Assembly (NCBI GenBank): GCA_002633005.1
Contig: NMRA01000778.1
Coordinates: 56,971 to 120,970 of the forward strand
Origin: Phoronis australis
Lineage: Eukaryota; Phoronida; Phoronidae
Direction: 5' to 3'
Length of the DNA: 64,000 nt
Below are positions 47,817 to 58,164 of the stretch, piece after piece. Position 1 is the stretch's first letter, and every line of letters begins with the position of its first letter. A model generated the notes under the pieces. That model had not been told where the DNA came from. It did no database searches and worked only from the letters and a program-made list of their open reading frames with translations. The translations under genes were made by a program, and so were the position numbers.

Positions 47817-48889
47817 CTGCCGGGGATCATCGGATCGCGTCAGTGATCAAGTGAAGGCGCGACCCGTAGTCGGACGTCTTAAGTTGGGCGGTACTTTTAC
47901 AATAAAAGCCGACAGTCTTCGTTTCTACTAAAAACTTTTGAGATCAAGGCGATATGACCCGCTGGTGGTCAGTTGAGTTTCCGGAGTGGGGGCCTTTTTT
48001 CGACGCCTCAGTGGCATTCCGATTCCCGCGGTGGTCTGCAACCCAATTAAGTTTGCGTCATTTCAGTGCCGGCCGTGGATAGGTCAGAGTAAAAAGACTG
48101 TCATGCTTGATTTTAAGCCACAGAGAACAAAAACTATAGTTTTGGGACCAATTAACATGAAAGCATCACGCCAGTCTATCATGTTCCTCCTTAGTCACGG
48201 GACCATTTTTTACCGAACAAGTTGATGTACCGTGACTACGGCGAATAAAAATGGAATGGCGATAGAAGTTATTCCCGTGGTCATATATACAGTGGATGCA
48301 GTACTAGCTGAATTGTTGGAAGTTGAACATCAATGATGAAAGGCTTCTGTGCATGATCGGAAATAGACGGTTTCCTTCGTTGTCAGATTTAAACCTTCCT
48401 TGTCCCAAATTAGTATAGACCGTCCTGAGCTGTATCATGCACTCAGGCTAGTCCGGACGGTCACGGTCAGAAACAGCAGGTCTTTCCGCTCAATTACTCT
48501 TTATTGCACTTTAATATGATTGTGTTAAGATAAAAGCTGCATGAGGACGTTTGATATCATTTTCTCCCTTTTTGTGGACGAAAACAGAGCAAATGTTTGA
48601 ATTTCTCATGTAAATTGAGGTAGCTATAAAGATTTTCTGACTCACTGACGTCCCAACACTCGGTCTAGTTTTGTGGGAGATCATTAAGTAGGCCTAGTTG
48701 ACAACTTGATGCTACTGAAATGAGGCCCACTAGTTCACAACTAGTCAGTCCTAATTACCGTTTTTGCCTGGAGCTGGAGACCACACAGACTAGGCCTATT
48801 CATATCACTGAGGCAGGTCTAGTGACCAGCTTATCCTGAAAAAAGTTTGCCTCACATGCGACAGATGACCTTATGGTCGGCCCCGGCGT

Positions 48890-49075
48890 GCACTTCCATT
48901 GGTCGACTAAAGGCAAATCTTTGCTAAAGGTGAAATCTTTGTTCGGTGAAAAGAATTTGTGAAATTATTGGCCTCGCGACTAACCATTTTCTCCTTTTCC
49001 GTAACTTGTCAGTGTCACGGTAGCTGAACCGGAGGTGAATGGAATATGTGAATGGCTAAATCGATTATTGCTTGG
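48890..49075. repeat. dispersed segment, copy A
   Basis: Shares order and sequence with 63185-63315: AAAGAATTTGTGAAATTATTG, CCATTTTCT, TAACTTGTC and GAATATGTGAATGG. The nearby GGATTCCAAGTTCACG (49250) is the reverse complement of a block at 63118. Old, diverged copies. Confidence 0.55.
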
Positions 49076-49417
49076 TGAAACTGATCTCCCGTAGTTGAAA
49101 AGGTTGGTTAGAATTGACATTATTTTAATCAAATGTAACTTGATTTAGTGCAGTGCAAATTTTTATGAACATGGACGTGATTATTTGAGTGAACTAGTCA
49201 AGTTCACGCAACACCCAGTTCTGCTTAATCTTGAGATTGGCAGGATTCCAAGTTCACGTACAGCAACACCAGGTAGCGCTGTTGAACTAAACCTTTACAC
49301 AACGATTCGATTGATGAGTCGGAGTCCATCTAAATAGGTGAGTTTTGACCGAGGTTCCCGCCTGGTACCTTAGACCACCGTCCCTTGGCGATAGTTGTAT
49401 TAAAAACAGCTGACCAG

Positions 49418-49551
49418 CCTGAGCCAGGAGGCTCTCGCTGCTCAGCTCCTGAGCTAGGCAATGACCTTCGCCTCTGTTCGAGCCAACAGAGGCGATGGTC
49501 GTGCCTACTCAGTCCTGGACCTGAGCCTGAGCCTCCTGGGTCAGGCTCAGG
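49418..49551. repeat. imperfect long hairpin
   Basis: Arms from CCTGAGCCAGGAGGCTC to GAGCCTCCTGGGTCAGGCTC, closed at AACAGAGGCGA opposite TCGCCTCTGTT around a 6-base loop. Nearly the full 134 bases can fold on themselves. Origin unknown. Confidence 0.7.
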
Positions 49552-49674
49552 GGCTCAAGATCTTTCAACAAGCCCCTGGCTTTGGCTCTCTTCAGTCTCT
49601 TACACCATAAATACAATTAAAGAAGCGAATGGGAACTGAACTATTAGTATTAGTAATAGTATTACTAGACGTCG

Positions 49675-49752
49675 GCACTGGTTAGATAGGTCCCTGACTT
49701 GATTGGCTGGTTCTTTAATTTAAAGTCAGGGACCACTATATCCGACCAGTGC
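49675..49752. repeat. small inverted-repeat element
   Basis: GCACTGG...GGTCCCTGACTT pairs with AAGTCAGGGACC...CCAGTGC across a central AT-rich loop. Arms are about 26-30 bases with mismatches. MITE-like. Confidence 0.7.
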
Positions 49753-50108
49753 TCTAGGCATCACCCCACACTCCGCTAAAAATCCATAAATCTGACTGGC
49801 AATAATCAGTTGGGTCTAGCATCACTTGGCTCACCAAACCATGCCAAACTGTATGAAGTTCACAAAATCAGTTTGGGTATAGAGGGTACAGTCTCGACCA
49901 GCCTTTGAGACTGTGAAGCTCCTATAGCTTCATATGCCAGAAGTTATTCAGCGAATTATGCCTAATGACAGATTATAGCATCAACATCATGCTGTTGTAA
50001 GTACCTTTTGTTCATAGGGACACCTTAGGAGGCCGTCAATTCCTTCCAACTGGAAAAAAACTGCTTTATGAACGTTGCGTATATTTCTCTTCCAGTCAAT
50101 CTTAACAA

Positions 50109-50522
50109 ATGGCGTACCGCTCTGTTACGCGCCTGATATCTTCCCAAAAACGCCTGTGTCTTCCGGCATACCAGATGAATCTTGGTCAGCGTGCCTGGTG
50201 TCATGCTGGTGTGAAATCTCTTGTGGAGCAAAGAATTGCTTCAAACAGAGTTGTGGTATTCTCCAAAAGTTTCTGTCCGTTTTGTAAGATGGCGAAAGAT
50301 GTTCTGAACGAGTACATTCCTCATCATTTGGAGGCCAAAGATTATGACATAATGGAGATAGAGGACTTGGAACATATGGAGCAAATACAGGACTATCTCA
50401 AAATTTTGACTGGGGCCAGCTCCGTGCCACGAGTATTTGTGGAGGGAAAGTTTATTGGAGGAGGGACTGATATCGTGAATCTTCATGACAATGGGAAATT
50501 GGGAAATGTGTTAAAGAAATGA
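50109..50522 (+). CDS. dithiol glutaredoxin, probably mitochondrial
   Basis: Glutaredoxins use glutathione to reduce protein disulfides and glutathionylated proteins. The 137-residue product has the thioredoxin-fold hallmarks: FSKSFCPFCKMAK with the CPFC active site at 56-59, the cis-proline in SSVPRVFV (P107), and the glutathione-binding GGGTD at 117-121. Residues 1-45 are rich in Arg, Ser and Ala without acidic residues early on, as in a mitochondrial presequence, and are longer than in cytosolic forms, so it is GLRX2-like. The coding region is one exon. A splice acceptor at 50095 puts an intron in the 5'UTR. The ATG context is ACAAATGG. An ATTAAA signal at 50885 may end the transcript. Confidence 0.93.
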   Translation: MAYRSVTRLISSQKRLCLPAYQMNLGQRAWCHAGVKSLVEQRIASNRVVVFSKSFCPFCKMAKDVLNEYIPHHLEAKDYDIMEIEDLEHMEQIQDYLKILTGASSVPRVFVEGKFIGGGTDIVNLHDNGKLGNVLKK

Positions 50523-50618
50523 CAAGTTGGATTTAAAGAGTTAAACTGACTATCTCAGGAACTTTTGTTCAGTCTTAAGTAATCAGTCACAGTTGTCTGT
50601 GATGTGTTTATTAATTGG

Positions 50619-50720
50619 AAGGGGGAATTAATATCATAACTCTTAATGACAACACAAAATTATGGTATGTGTTTAGGGGTCAAGGTGATGAAAATGCTGA
50701 ACTTAGAAGAATTATCTCAG
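50619..50720 (+). pseudogene. decayed copy of the glutaredoxin 3' end
   Basis: Aligns with 50457-50562: GGAAGGGGGAATTAATATCA against GGAGGAGGGACTGATATCGT, then ATGACAA, AAATT, TGTGTT and ATTATCTCAGGAAC against CTATCTCAGGAAC. It repeats the last codons, the stop and the first 3'UTR bases with many changes and no open frame. It lies within the likely 3'UTR. Confidence 0.75.
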
Positions 50721-50884
50721 GAACAATCACATGATCTTCCGCTGTCGTGCTGCTGACAAGTAGAACAATCTTGAAAGATGGTGTGTTGGCCATGGAATAT
50801 TGGAAAGGTCTACTCCAGACTTCAAATGGAATGTTGACATATTTGTTGAATTTTAAATTGTATAACAATCTTTGAACATAACTA

Positions 50885-52309
50885 ATTAAAGTTAAATTCT
50901 GTGCTAGTCTCTAACTGCCCATACACTCTTTCCTAGTGCTTGGTGAAAAATGATAAATCTGGGTTTTCCTTTGTGAAAAGAACGAAGAAACTGCAGCAGC
51001 ACAATCTGATTCCTTGTCTATTTCGTAGCTGCTTAACAACATGCAAAGTCGATGCATTCCATGCAAATTTGTGTTCTGTGATGTCGTCAAGGCAACACGG
51101 CACCAATCAAATTGTAACAATTTATTCCTGCTCATTATGACAATCGTCCAAATTAGGGAACTTGCATGTCAAAGCTTCATCATTGAGAGATAGAGCTTTG
51201 AAAGACTGCAATGTGACGATTCCTCAGGATGAGTGACCGAAACCAATGCCCTAGAGGTAGGCCCGTTGTGAATGACACTTAGGCTTACTGTGGACATCAG
51301 TTTCCGGAATCTCGGATTCAGTATGTTATCGTCTTTTGATATTTTCATGTTTGTTCATGCCAAAGGCCTGTGAAAAAACATTACAACCACATTCTCACAT
51401 TGGCCAAAAGCAGACGAGAAGCCTCCTTAAGTTGTCACTGGATTCTTCATTGTTGTTGCCAGTTTTGGAGTAAAAGCTTGTTTTGCTTTGACCTTGCACA
51501 TTCTTTTGCTTCAAAAAAGGCTCGTCATGTTTTGTTACAACAATTGCGACTTGTGGCCTAAGAAACGGATCACATTGGGGCAATTTCACAATTAGTAGAG
51601 TTCAGTGGCACTCTTCATTAATAGAAATTTGATTGAAAGATGGCTGTACTTCCTGTTTGACAGCTTGAAGTTTAGAATTTTGGAACCTCTAGTGATCAGT
51701 TACCATAAACCTGTGCTGAATGAGGAGCTCACAGGTGTGTTCCACACGATGGCAGTGTTTATTTAGGCTTGTGGGCTTTCTTCTGTGTGTTACCTTCACA
51801 ATCCCTGCTTGTATGCCCTTCTGCCTGTTGTTACTGTTTATTTCACTGTCTATTTTGCATCCATCATTTTTATTTTGCCAAGTGCCTGAGAATGTGGTGT
51901 GCTCTTGAACCATTTTAACTTGTTTGTTTGTAATGGCTTTTGGCAATTTGCTTTACAACTACACAACAGAAATAGTACAGAGAGATGAGCCGGTGTAGGT
52001 CAGGCTGTTCGAAGGATACAGAAAGTAGAGTCGTGTTTTCAATCAAACTGTTGCATAAACCTTAATTTGTCTGATTAATTGTCGAAGCGTTATTTAATTT
52101 TGACATTTTCTGCATATGACAACATTTGTGGTAGGAAGGTGCACAGACTATCAAACATTACGCTATATTTAGCTATGTATTTAGTATTCGCCTGAGTTTT
52201 TGGCACACAAGACATAACGTTAAAGTGTTCTGACTCATTTTACTTGCAATTTAAGTTTCCTAGATATTTGAATAAGGAAAGTTGTGTGCCAGCATTAGAA
52301 CAGGAATCA
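50885..52309. other. intergenic, no gene recognised
   Basis: 1.4 kb after the glutaredoxin transcript. It has only short open frames on both strands without family resemblance, and no repeat. Confidence 0.5.
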
Positions 52310-52926
52310 ACTGTTCATTTGGACAATGGAGACAGCCATGTACTGATAGTGTAAATTGCCACAGTGGTCACAGTTGCATCAAACAGGAGGTGGCTGATGA
52401 TCCAGTGAATAGTGATGGAACTGGGTATGCTGTGGGTGACAATATATTTGTATAACTTGTTTCCAACTGGAGTGTGATGAAGACACTGTAAGATACAACA
52501 ATACTGGTGTTCAGTGACGCCTGAGGGAAGGTGTTGGCAAGGTCTGTTCCCTGAACTGCATCTCAAGGCTCTCGTGGATGATAAACCATAAAAGTGCTTG
52601 GTGTGTGATTGAAATCAATCGAACTTGAGAAGCACATGCGAAGTCATACTTGCAAGAGGCCATACAAGTGTGCTGTATGTGGAAAGGCATTTTCAGGGAA
52701 AAATACTGGAGTCGCCCTCTGGCGAGAGACCACATAAGTGTACTATTTGTGAAAAGGCATTTTCAAAGAATTGCTCACTTGTTAGGCACACACAAACACA
52801 TACTGGTGAGAGGCAATACACATGTATTGAATGTGGAAAGGGTTTTTTTTCAGAGAAATTTACCCTTGTTTCGCTCAGGAGAACACACACTGGTGAAAGG
52901 TCACACAAGTGTACGCCAATAGTCTA
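52310..52926 (+). pseudogene. broken C2H2 zinc-finger gene
   Basis: The first 190 bases align with the N-terminal coding part of the intact gene at 59294, for example GGGTATGCTGTGGGTG(A/G)CAATATATTTGTA and CTGGAGTGTGATGAAGAC. In-frame stops and indels break it. Downstream, finger fragments such as [24 protein letters not shown] and YTCIECGKGF alternate between frames. Only about four finger remnants survive and the last is cut off in the linker at CACACAAGTGTACG, where an inverted-repeat element follows. A processed or segmental copy decayed after duplication. Confidence 0.88.
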
Positions 52927-53016
52927 ATATAACTGCCCATATTTTGAGAACCAGTTTCGTTCCTCTTATGCAGTGGAGAAAACTGGTTCTCAAAATTCGG
53001 CATGTTATATCAGACC
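52921..53016. mobile_element. 96-bp inverted-repeat element truncating the pseudogene
   Basis: Arms of about 36 bases: GTCTAATATAAC ... TTTGAGAACCAGTTT pairs with AAACTGGTTCTCAAA ... GTTATATCAGAC, with a 22-bp loop. It begins where the zinc-finger homology stops. MITE-like. Confidence 0.7.
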
Positions 53017-53201
53017 ATTACCCTAAGGTCAAGATCCGTTTAATTATGATCCAGTTTCGGGAAAAGTTAATTTATTATGCATTATTTGAAGGAATTTTTT
53101 GAAAATGTGAGTTCCCAGGTATTGTGCCTTTTGGGCTGTTTCAAAATCCCTTGTTGAAACACGGCCGGTAGTCCAGTTTCTGGTGGCTGGGGAAAATGAT
53201 A

Positions 53202-53561
53202 CAGAGTGTGTCCCAAAAACACACACACTTCAACGCTGGAGTTTAAATTCAGTTCCCGGGATTACGAAGATTCTGCGCGGGCCTAGTGCATGGTCGCACC
53301 TTATTTTTAACGTGGGTGCACGGGAAATGCAAGCAAACAATTCAATTTTGAAGAACAAAACTTCATTGCGCAATACTACTGGAAACTAAAAACATTAAGA
53401 AGTGTAAAGACAACCATTCCAAGTTAATGAGCAATGAGTTTAATTTTATTTATTCAGGACTTTAACTTCTTTTTCGGTTTACGGTTTGTGAATTTTATAC
53501 CACTAATCTAGTTCCAAAGTTAATAAACAATTTATTGTCATTTGAATTTTGGGACACATTG
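53202..53561. mobile_element. mariner-type MITE, 360 bp
   Basis: Flanked by TA on both sides (53200-53201 and 53562-53563). Ends CAGAGTGTGTCCCAAAA and TTTTGGGACACATTG form imperfect inverted repeats of the Tc1/mariner kind. No transposase frame survives; the 60-78 codon frames overlapping it are unrelated. Confidence 0.75.
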
Positions 53562-53595
53562 TAAAGCTGTCAGACATTCATCAATATCCTTGAGA

Positions 53596-54190
53596 CTTAT
53601 TTCAGATGGACAAAAATGGTTTAGTATGGTTTGCTCTCAGTGTCAGGATGTGATGATGGAATTTTCCCGGCTAATGTCAGCCTGCAACTAAGTTCAGTGA
53701 ATCGCAATTTCTTACAAGATTAGCTTATAATTGTCAAAAAATCACCTATCATTCGATTTTCGTATATGCATAAACATGAAAATCGGCAGAAATCAACAAT
53801 CGATTCCATGAGCAATGATGCGTTTACCTTAATTTAATGACTTGAATCCTCTCTGTAAGTTAAACGACAAATCTCGTACCTAAGTCAAAAACAAAGCATC
53901 GTTTGAATTGTGATGAAATTTTTGGGAACTGTCCGAATTTTGGCGTAGGCCTAATTGTCTTTGAGTTATTTTTAGATAGGCAAAAATCGTCTAAGTGTAC
54001 TTTACTCAGTATTTAGGATCGGATTATAGAGTTTTTCCAACTTTTAAGTTGCAAATAATTTCACTGAAACATCATCTTATAATATCAGCTTCTAATTGTC
54101 AAATCTAATCCATGAATATGTCGATTTTCGTAGATACACAAACACCTAAATCAGAAATCAACGGATTTGTTTATGAAAACCGAGTGTTAT
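53596..54190. repeat. diverged ~360-bp tandem duplication
   Basis: Two units, about 53596-53835 and 53958-54190. Both run GAG-TTATTT-AGAT, GGCAAAAAT or GACAAAAAT, CTCAGT, GGAT--GAT, CTTATAAT or CTTCTAAT, TTGTCAAA, CGATTTTCGTA and CAGAAATCAAC in the same order. Non-coding. Confidence 0.7.
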
Positions 54191-55538
54191 TGGCACCTTC
54201 CGCAGGCATGCTCGCAGCCCAGCCATTTGACGGGTAACCGGGGAACACTCCGGAGTCCATGGGAGACGAGCATTCGTATTTAGGTGTATTGTTGCTCATT
54301 TCAGAGGTGCCTATAACGGTTCACGAGTTAAAGTTGAACGCCTGAGAAAACGCTGAAATCTTTGTTTATAATTGCAAGTACTGTAATTTCCGGTACCCAC
54401 ATTCCATTTAAATGGTCATCACACTCGGAACCCTAACAACTCCTAGTAACATCTTCAAAAGAAATACTATTCTTGTGATAATGTGGAATAAAACTGAGTA
54501 ACATTATTTTACTTAACTATAGGAAATAATCCTTTAGTGTAACTCACAAATCGTGGTCTTCACGTTCTTCAAAGTTCTTCCTTTTTTGCGGGCGATGGCG
54601 ATCAGTCCCATTGTTTTTTCACATTTTTGAATGTTTGAGTCGAATGCCTTGATACTGCTGTGGTGTGCACGAATGTTTTGCGTTTTTGATTAATTTAGAA
54701 TCTCAACTTCCTCTCGTGGTGAGTACTTGGCAGTGACGGATTTTATAGAGGCCACTGATGGTGGAACCCGCGCCCCACCGAGAGGGTCCCGTCTGTAATT
54801 GGACACCTTAAGATGAAAGGCGTAGAACCATTAAGCTTAGAAAAGGATGCCAGTTTATTCCATTGTACAGTGTAACCCTGCAACAAAGTGACCTTCCTCG
54901 ACATGGCCCGCCGGTTGTACGATTTCACAAAAACAGGAAAATAGCATTAGTCCCTCTCTCCATGAGCGTCCCAGGCTTAAGAACTTGTCAATAAAAACAC
55001 GAAAGGGGTGGCCACTTGAATTTAGTCAATGGCTCAATTCGAGAGCTGGGCCCCTAAATATGTAAAGATGTTTTCAAAAATTAGCCGGGAATGCCGACTA
55101 AATTATCTCAAATGCATGTCTCCGTTATCCGCTCTGGAAAACACGTGCATTTAGACGACCTATGCTGCAAAAACGGAGACCCGGCCTGACAACGATATCA
55201 TGTGGCCAGGGCCCTCTGTCTCAAAGCCGGGGTAAACCACCGGCCGCCGGGATACTGAATGTTTCTCAAATTTCCTCAGGGGGTCTAATTGTATTCGCAG
55301 TCTTTCTTTTATCGACTGTCCCCGGCCCCACGCCTATGTCGGTTGCCACGGTTTAACCCTGACGCCTGAAAAAGTTTGGGGAGCAAATGCTCCCGCTCCC
55401 CCGCCCCGCTTCCTACGACCCTTTTGGATACTGAAGTGCCCCTCCGATATTTCATGGAATTCCCAGAGGCGGCGCTACTTTCCGGTTGAAATGAGCAGAC
55501 GACAAAGCCGTGCCTCACAGGCGCCGCTAGTGACTGGT

Positions 55539-55625
55539 GACGTCGCCAGCTCGCTGGTTCCCTGAATGCCGCTAGATGGGGCGGTAGCCGCGCCGCACGC
55601 AGGGAACCAGCGAGACGTCGCCAGC
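55539..55625. mobile_element. 63-bp palindrome-ended insertion with 12-bp direct repeats
   Basis: Exact direct repeats GACGTCGCCAGC at 55539-55550 and 55614-55625 enclose 63 bp. That insert begins TCGCTGGTTCCCTG and ends with its perfect reverse complement. This is the layout of a very small transposed element and its target duplication. Confidence 0.65.
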
Positions 55626-56528
55626 AGTTAGTATTAGGCTTTGGCTTCCCAATGCCAATGGTGGTAGGATTGCTCCTGACTTCAGCACACGAATACATCT
55701 TATCTGCATAGAGTTAGAGTTCTATAATAGTACTGGGACCTTCTGACAGCATTGAAGTCCTGTCCAAGGTGAGAACCTGTAGTTGAAGTTCCTGTTTACT
55801 GACCCTCTTGTCTTAGTTGTCTGCTTGGCTGAATGAATCAAAAATTCTACAAAGTTCTCAAAGACAAGAGTTTGGAACTTAAAATTCTCTGTGTATCAAC
55901 TGTGCGTGTCTGTCAGGCAGCCTCGTCCCCGGCCAAGCCTCAAGACAAGTTCGGTTTTAGCCAGTTGGGGGCTTAATAGTGCCATAGGCCTACTAGGCTA
56001 CTATAGTATAGTACAGTACTGTAGTAGGCAACTAGTAGTAGGGGACATAAGCCGCTGCCTTGACGTCATTAAAACAAAGACAGATTTTTCACAAGCGTTG
56101 TTGCTGCCAGTCGTGAAACAGAGGGCATTGTTACTTGGCGAAATTTATTTGTGTTGCTCTTCCACTAAGTTTGTTTTTTTTTTGTTTGTTCGCACGACAC
56201 AGGTCGCAATTTTCGTCCGATCATCACGAAATTTACACGTAACACGTACTTCCAGAGACTAAAATGGGGATTTTTTTAATGTAGTATTACTTAATCATTG
56301 CATAGCTTTGTAATCAGTCATGTTGGGATGAAGTGCTTTTTTCAGAATCATCAGTTCTCGTAGATGCAGCGCTACAATTGATTGCTTTGTCTATTCAGTT
56401 CGGCCCATTTTAATCATCTGCTCATGACTATGCCTGTCAGGATCTAGGTGTGTCAAGCTATCACAAATTATCTGCTATGAGCACTACAGCCAGATTTTCA
56501 CACTGTTGCTGTAGCACATCCACTTCTT

Positions 56529-56632
56529 GTACTAACAGGATTCTCACTACTATTGTTTACATGTAAACATGTTTCCTGAAGTACTAACAGGATTCTCACT
56601 ACTACTGTTTACATGTAAACATGTTTCCTGAA
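56529..56632. repeat. 52-bp tandem duplication with internal palindrome
   Basis: Two adjacent 52-bp units differing by one base. Each contains the 14-base palindrome GTTTACATGTAAAC followed by ATGTTTCCTGAAGTAC. Confidence 0.95.
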
Positions 56633-57017
56633 GTACTTGCACCATCTACACACAATACACACACAGAAATGCAAGTAAAGCTGCTTACAATCTTTCTTGA
56701 AACTAAGTTTCACCTGCCACCTCTCTGCCTGAAAAGGACCGATGTTTTAAAAAAGTGGCCCTACTGCAAATTTGCACCCTGATGTCTGTGGTAACGTACT
56801 AGACACCTTGGATTAAAATGTTTTCATTCTCAATTGTACATACGTCTAGTACAAATGCAGTTCTCGTTTGAAAGACATTGATGTAGCGTAATAAATGAAA
56901 ACTGAGGTCACCAAAACTGAGGTTGGAAGTCTCCAACCGAAAAAAAAAATGTCACGGCGCTGTCACCATTATTAAAATTATGCATTATCTCTTCCATTCT
57001 ACTGTACGTATACATGA

Positions 57018-57434
57018 TTTGCTGTGTATTGCAGTGTGCATTACTAGAACATTAACCTTATGCAACACATTGCTGCGTATTGCAGTGTGCATTACTAGAA
57101 CATTACCCTTATGCAACACATTGCTGCGTATTGCAGTGTGCATTACTAGAACATTACCCTTATGCAACACATTGCTGCGTATTGCAGTGTGCATTACTAG
57201 AACATTACCCTTATGCAACACATTGCTGTGTATTGCAGTGTGCATTACTAGAACATTACCCTTATGCAACACATTGCTGCGTATTGCAGTGTGCATTACT
57301 AGAACATTACCCGTATGCAACACATTGCTGTGTATTGCAGTGTGCATTACTAGAACATTACCCTTATGCAACACATTGCTGTGTATTGCAGTGTGCATTA
57401 CTAGAACATTACCCTTATGCAACACATTGCTGCG
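57018..57434. repeat. 51-bp minisatellite, about 8 copies
   Basis: The unit runs TGCTGCGTATTGCAGTGTGC, ATTACTAGAACATTACCCTT, ATGCAACACAT, with rare changes such as C/T in CTG(C/T)GTATT. As 51 is a multiple of 3, several frames on both strands stay open (up to 196 codons) as 17-residue peptide repeats. These frames start and end in non-coding flanks and are not taken as genes. Confidence 0.97.
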
Positions 57435-57477
57435 TCATATTATCCACGGCTGCCATTTCTTCTGTCGTCCAGTAGGT

Positions 57478-57546
57478 GTCACTGATCACTTAACAATGTT
57501 TACCCAATTTTAAAATCACTTGACAATGTTTACCCAATTTCAAAAT
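57478..57546. repeat. ~32-bp direct duplication
   Basis: ATCACTT(A/G)ACAATGTTTACCCAATTT(T/C)AAAAT occurs twice in a row, with two substitutions. Confidence 0.85.
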
Positions 57547-58071
57547 TTATTCTCATCTAGTTCCAAGTTCTATTATGGTTTGCTCACCTAAACTCAATCT
57601 AACTGAATTCGTCTTACCAACGGAAAATGCAGACCATCGTTAAACACTGGAGGCTATTTTTGCCTAGTCTGAACTCTCCGGATTTTGCTGAACCATTTGA
57701 ACTTCCATGTATACTTGCTGTTGTAATATGAGCGCATGTTTGACATGTACTGACTGCTGTGGGTGGCAAATGCACTGATTATAGGAAATAAACCGAACAA
57801 TCGTGAATCATCAATAGTATTGACTCTGGGGAAAATGTTATTAATTTGAAGTTTGGAAGTCACCTCATATTTTGAACTTCTGATGAATTCTTTTCTGACT
57901 TTGCTTCTGTCTGGGACGACTTCGTGGCAACTCTTCATTTTCCCAGGTCACTAAACACAACCTGAAGATGTATTGGTGAGCTGTGGGTCGGTGTTATTTG
58001 TTTGGTTGATACAAAACCTTAGTCTGGGCCATTTTTAATCCTAGTATATATTCATAGAATGATTGAGTATA
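57547..58071. other. no gene recognised
   Basis: AT-rich. The 94-codon minus frame at 57654-57938 has no family resemblance. Confidence 0.5.
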
Positions 58072-58164
58072 TTCTGGAGAGTTCTAGAATTTGCTTAAGT
58101 TCCAAAACATCTTACCGTAAGAGGCTATAAATACCCAGGCACGAGTTAGAGACAGTCAATTCAG
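58072..58164 (+). promoter_or_regulatory. candidate heat-shock-like promoter (HSE, TATA, Inr)
   Basis: Five heat-shock-factor pentamers lie in strict 5-bp phase: TTC at 58072, GAG at 58077, TTC at 58082, GAA at 58087 and TGC at 58092. Three are perfect and two carry one mismatch. A TATAAATA box follows at 58126-58133 and an initiator TCAATTC at 58156-58162, 32 bases from the TATA start to the A. The spacing is that of an animal RNA polymerase II start. The transcript is unknown; the zinc-finger gene 1.1 kb downstream on the same strand is the obvious candidate. Confidence 0.45.

Larger units (their letters stand above)
46543..49337. other. intergenic region, no gene recognised
   Basis: Begins at a single N. 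It holds the repeat at 47646-47816 and a diverged copy of a dispersed segment at 48890-49075. The 111-codon frame at 46811-47146 has no recognisable family and is probably chance. A possible 5'UTR donor for the glutaredoxin gene (AAATAG followed by GTGAGT) lies at its end. Confidence 0.4.
49338..50095 (+). other. possible 5'UTR intron of the glutaredoxin gene
   Basis: The acceptor at 50095 (ATTTCTCTTCCAG) is good and sits 13 bases before the glutaredoxin ATG. The best-looking upstream donor is at 49338, but the 5' exon is not otherwise supported. The interval carries the hairpins at 49418-49551 and 49675-49752. Confidence 0.35.
54191..56900. other. intergenic region, no gene recognised
   Basis: Holds a GC-richer block (about 55150-55640) with a tiny inverted-repeat insertion, and a 52-bp duplication at 56529-56632. 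The 129-codon minus frame at 55309-55698 and the 123-codon plus frame at 55891-56262 have no family resemblance. Confidence 0.45.

Noticed and set aside
55309-55698. 129-codon minus-strand frame in a GC-richer block
   Set aside because: Arg/Ser-rich composition follows from base composition and a small inverted-repeat insertion lies within it; no family match.
56923-57513. 196-codon repetitive frame
   Set aside because: It is the translation of a 51-bp minisatellite, equally open in other frames and on the other strand, without a supported start or flanking exon.
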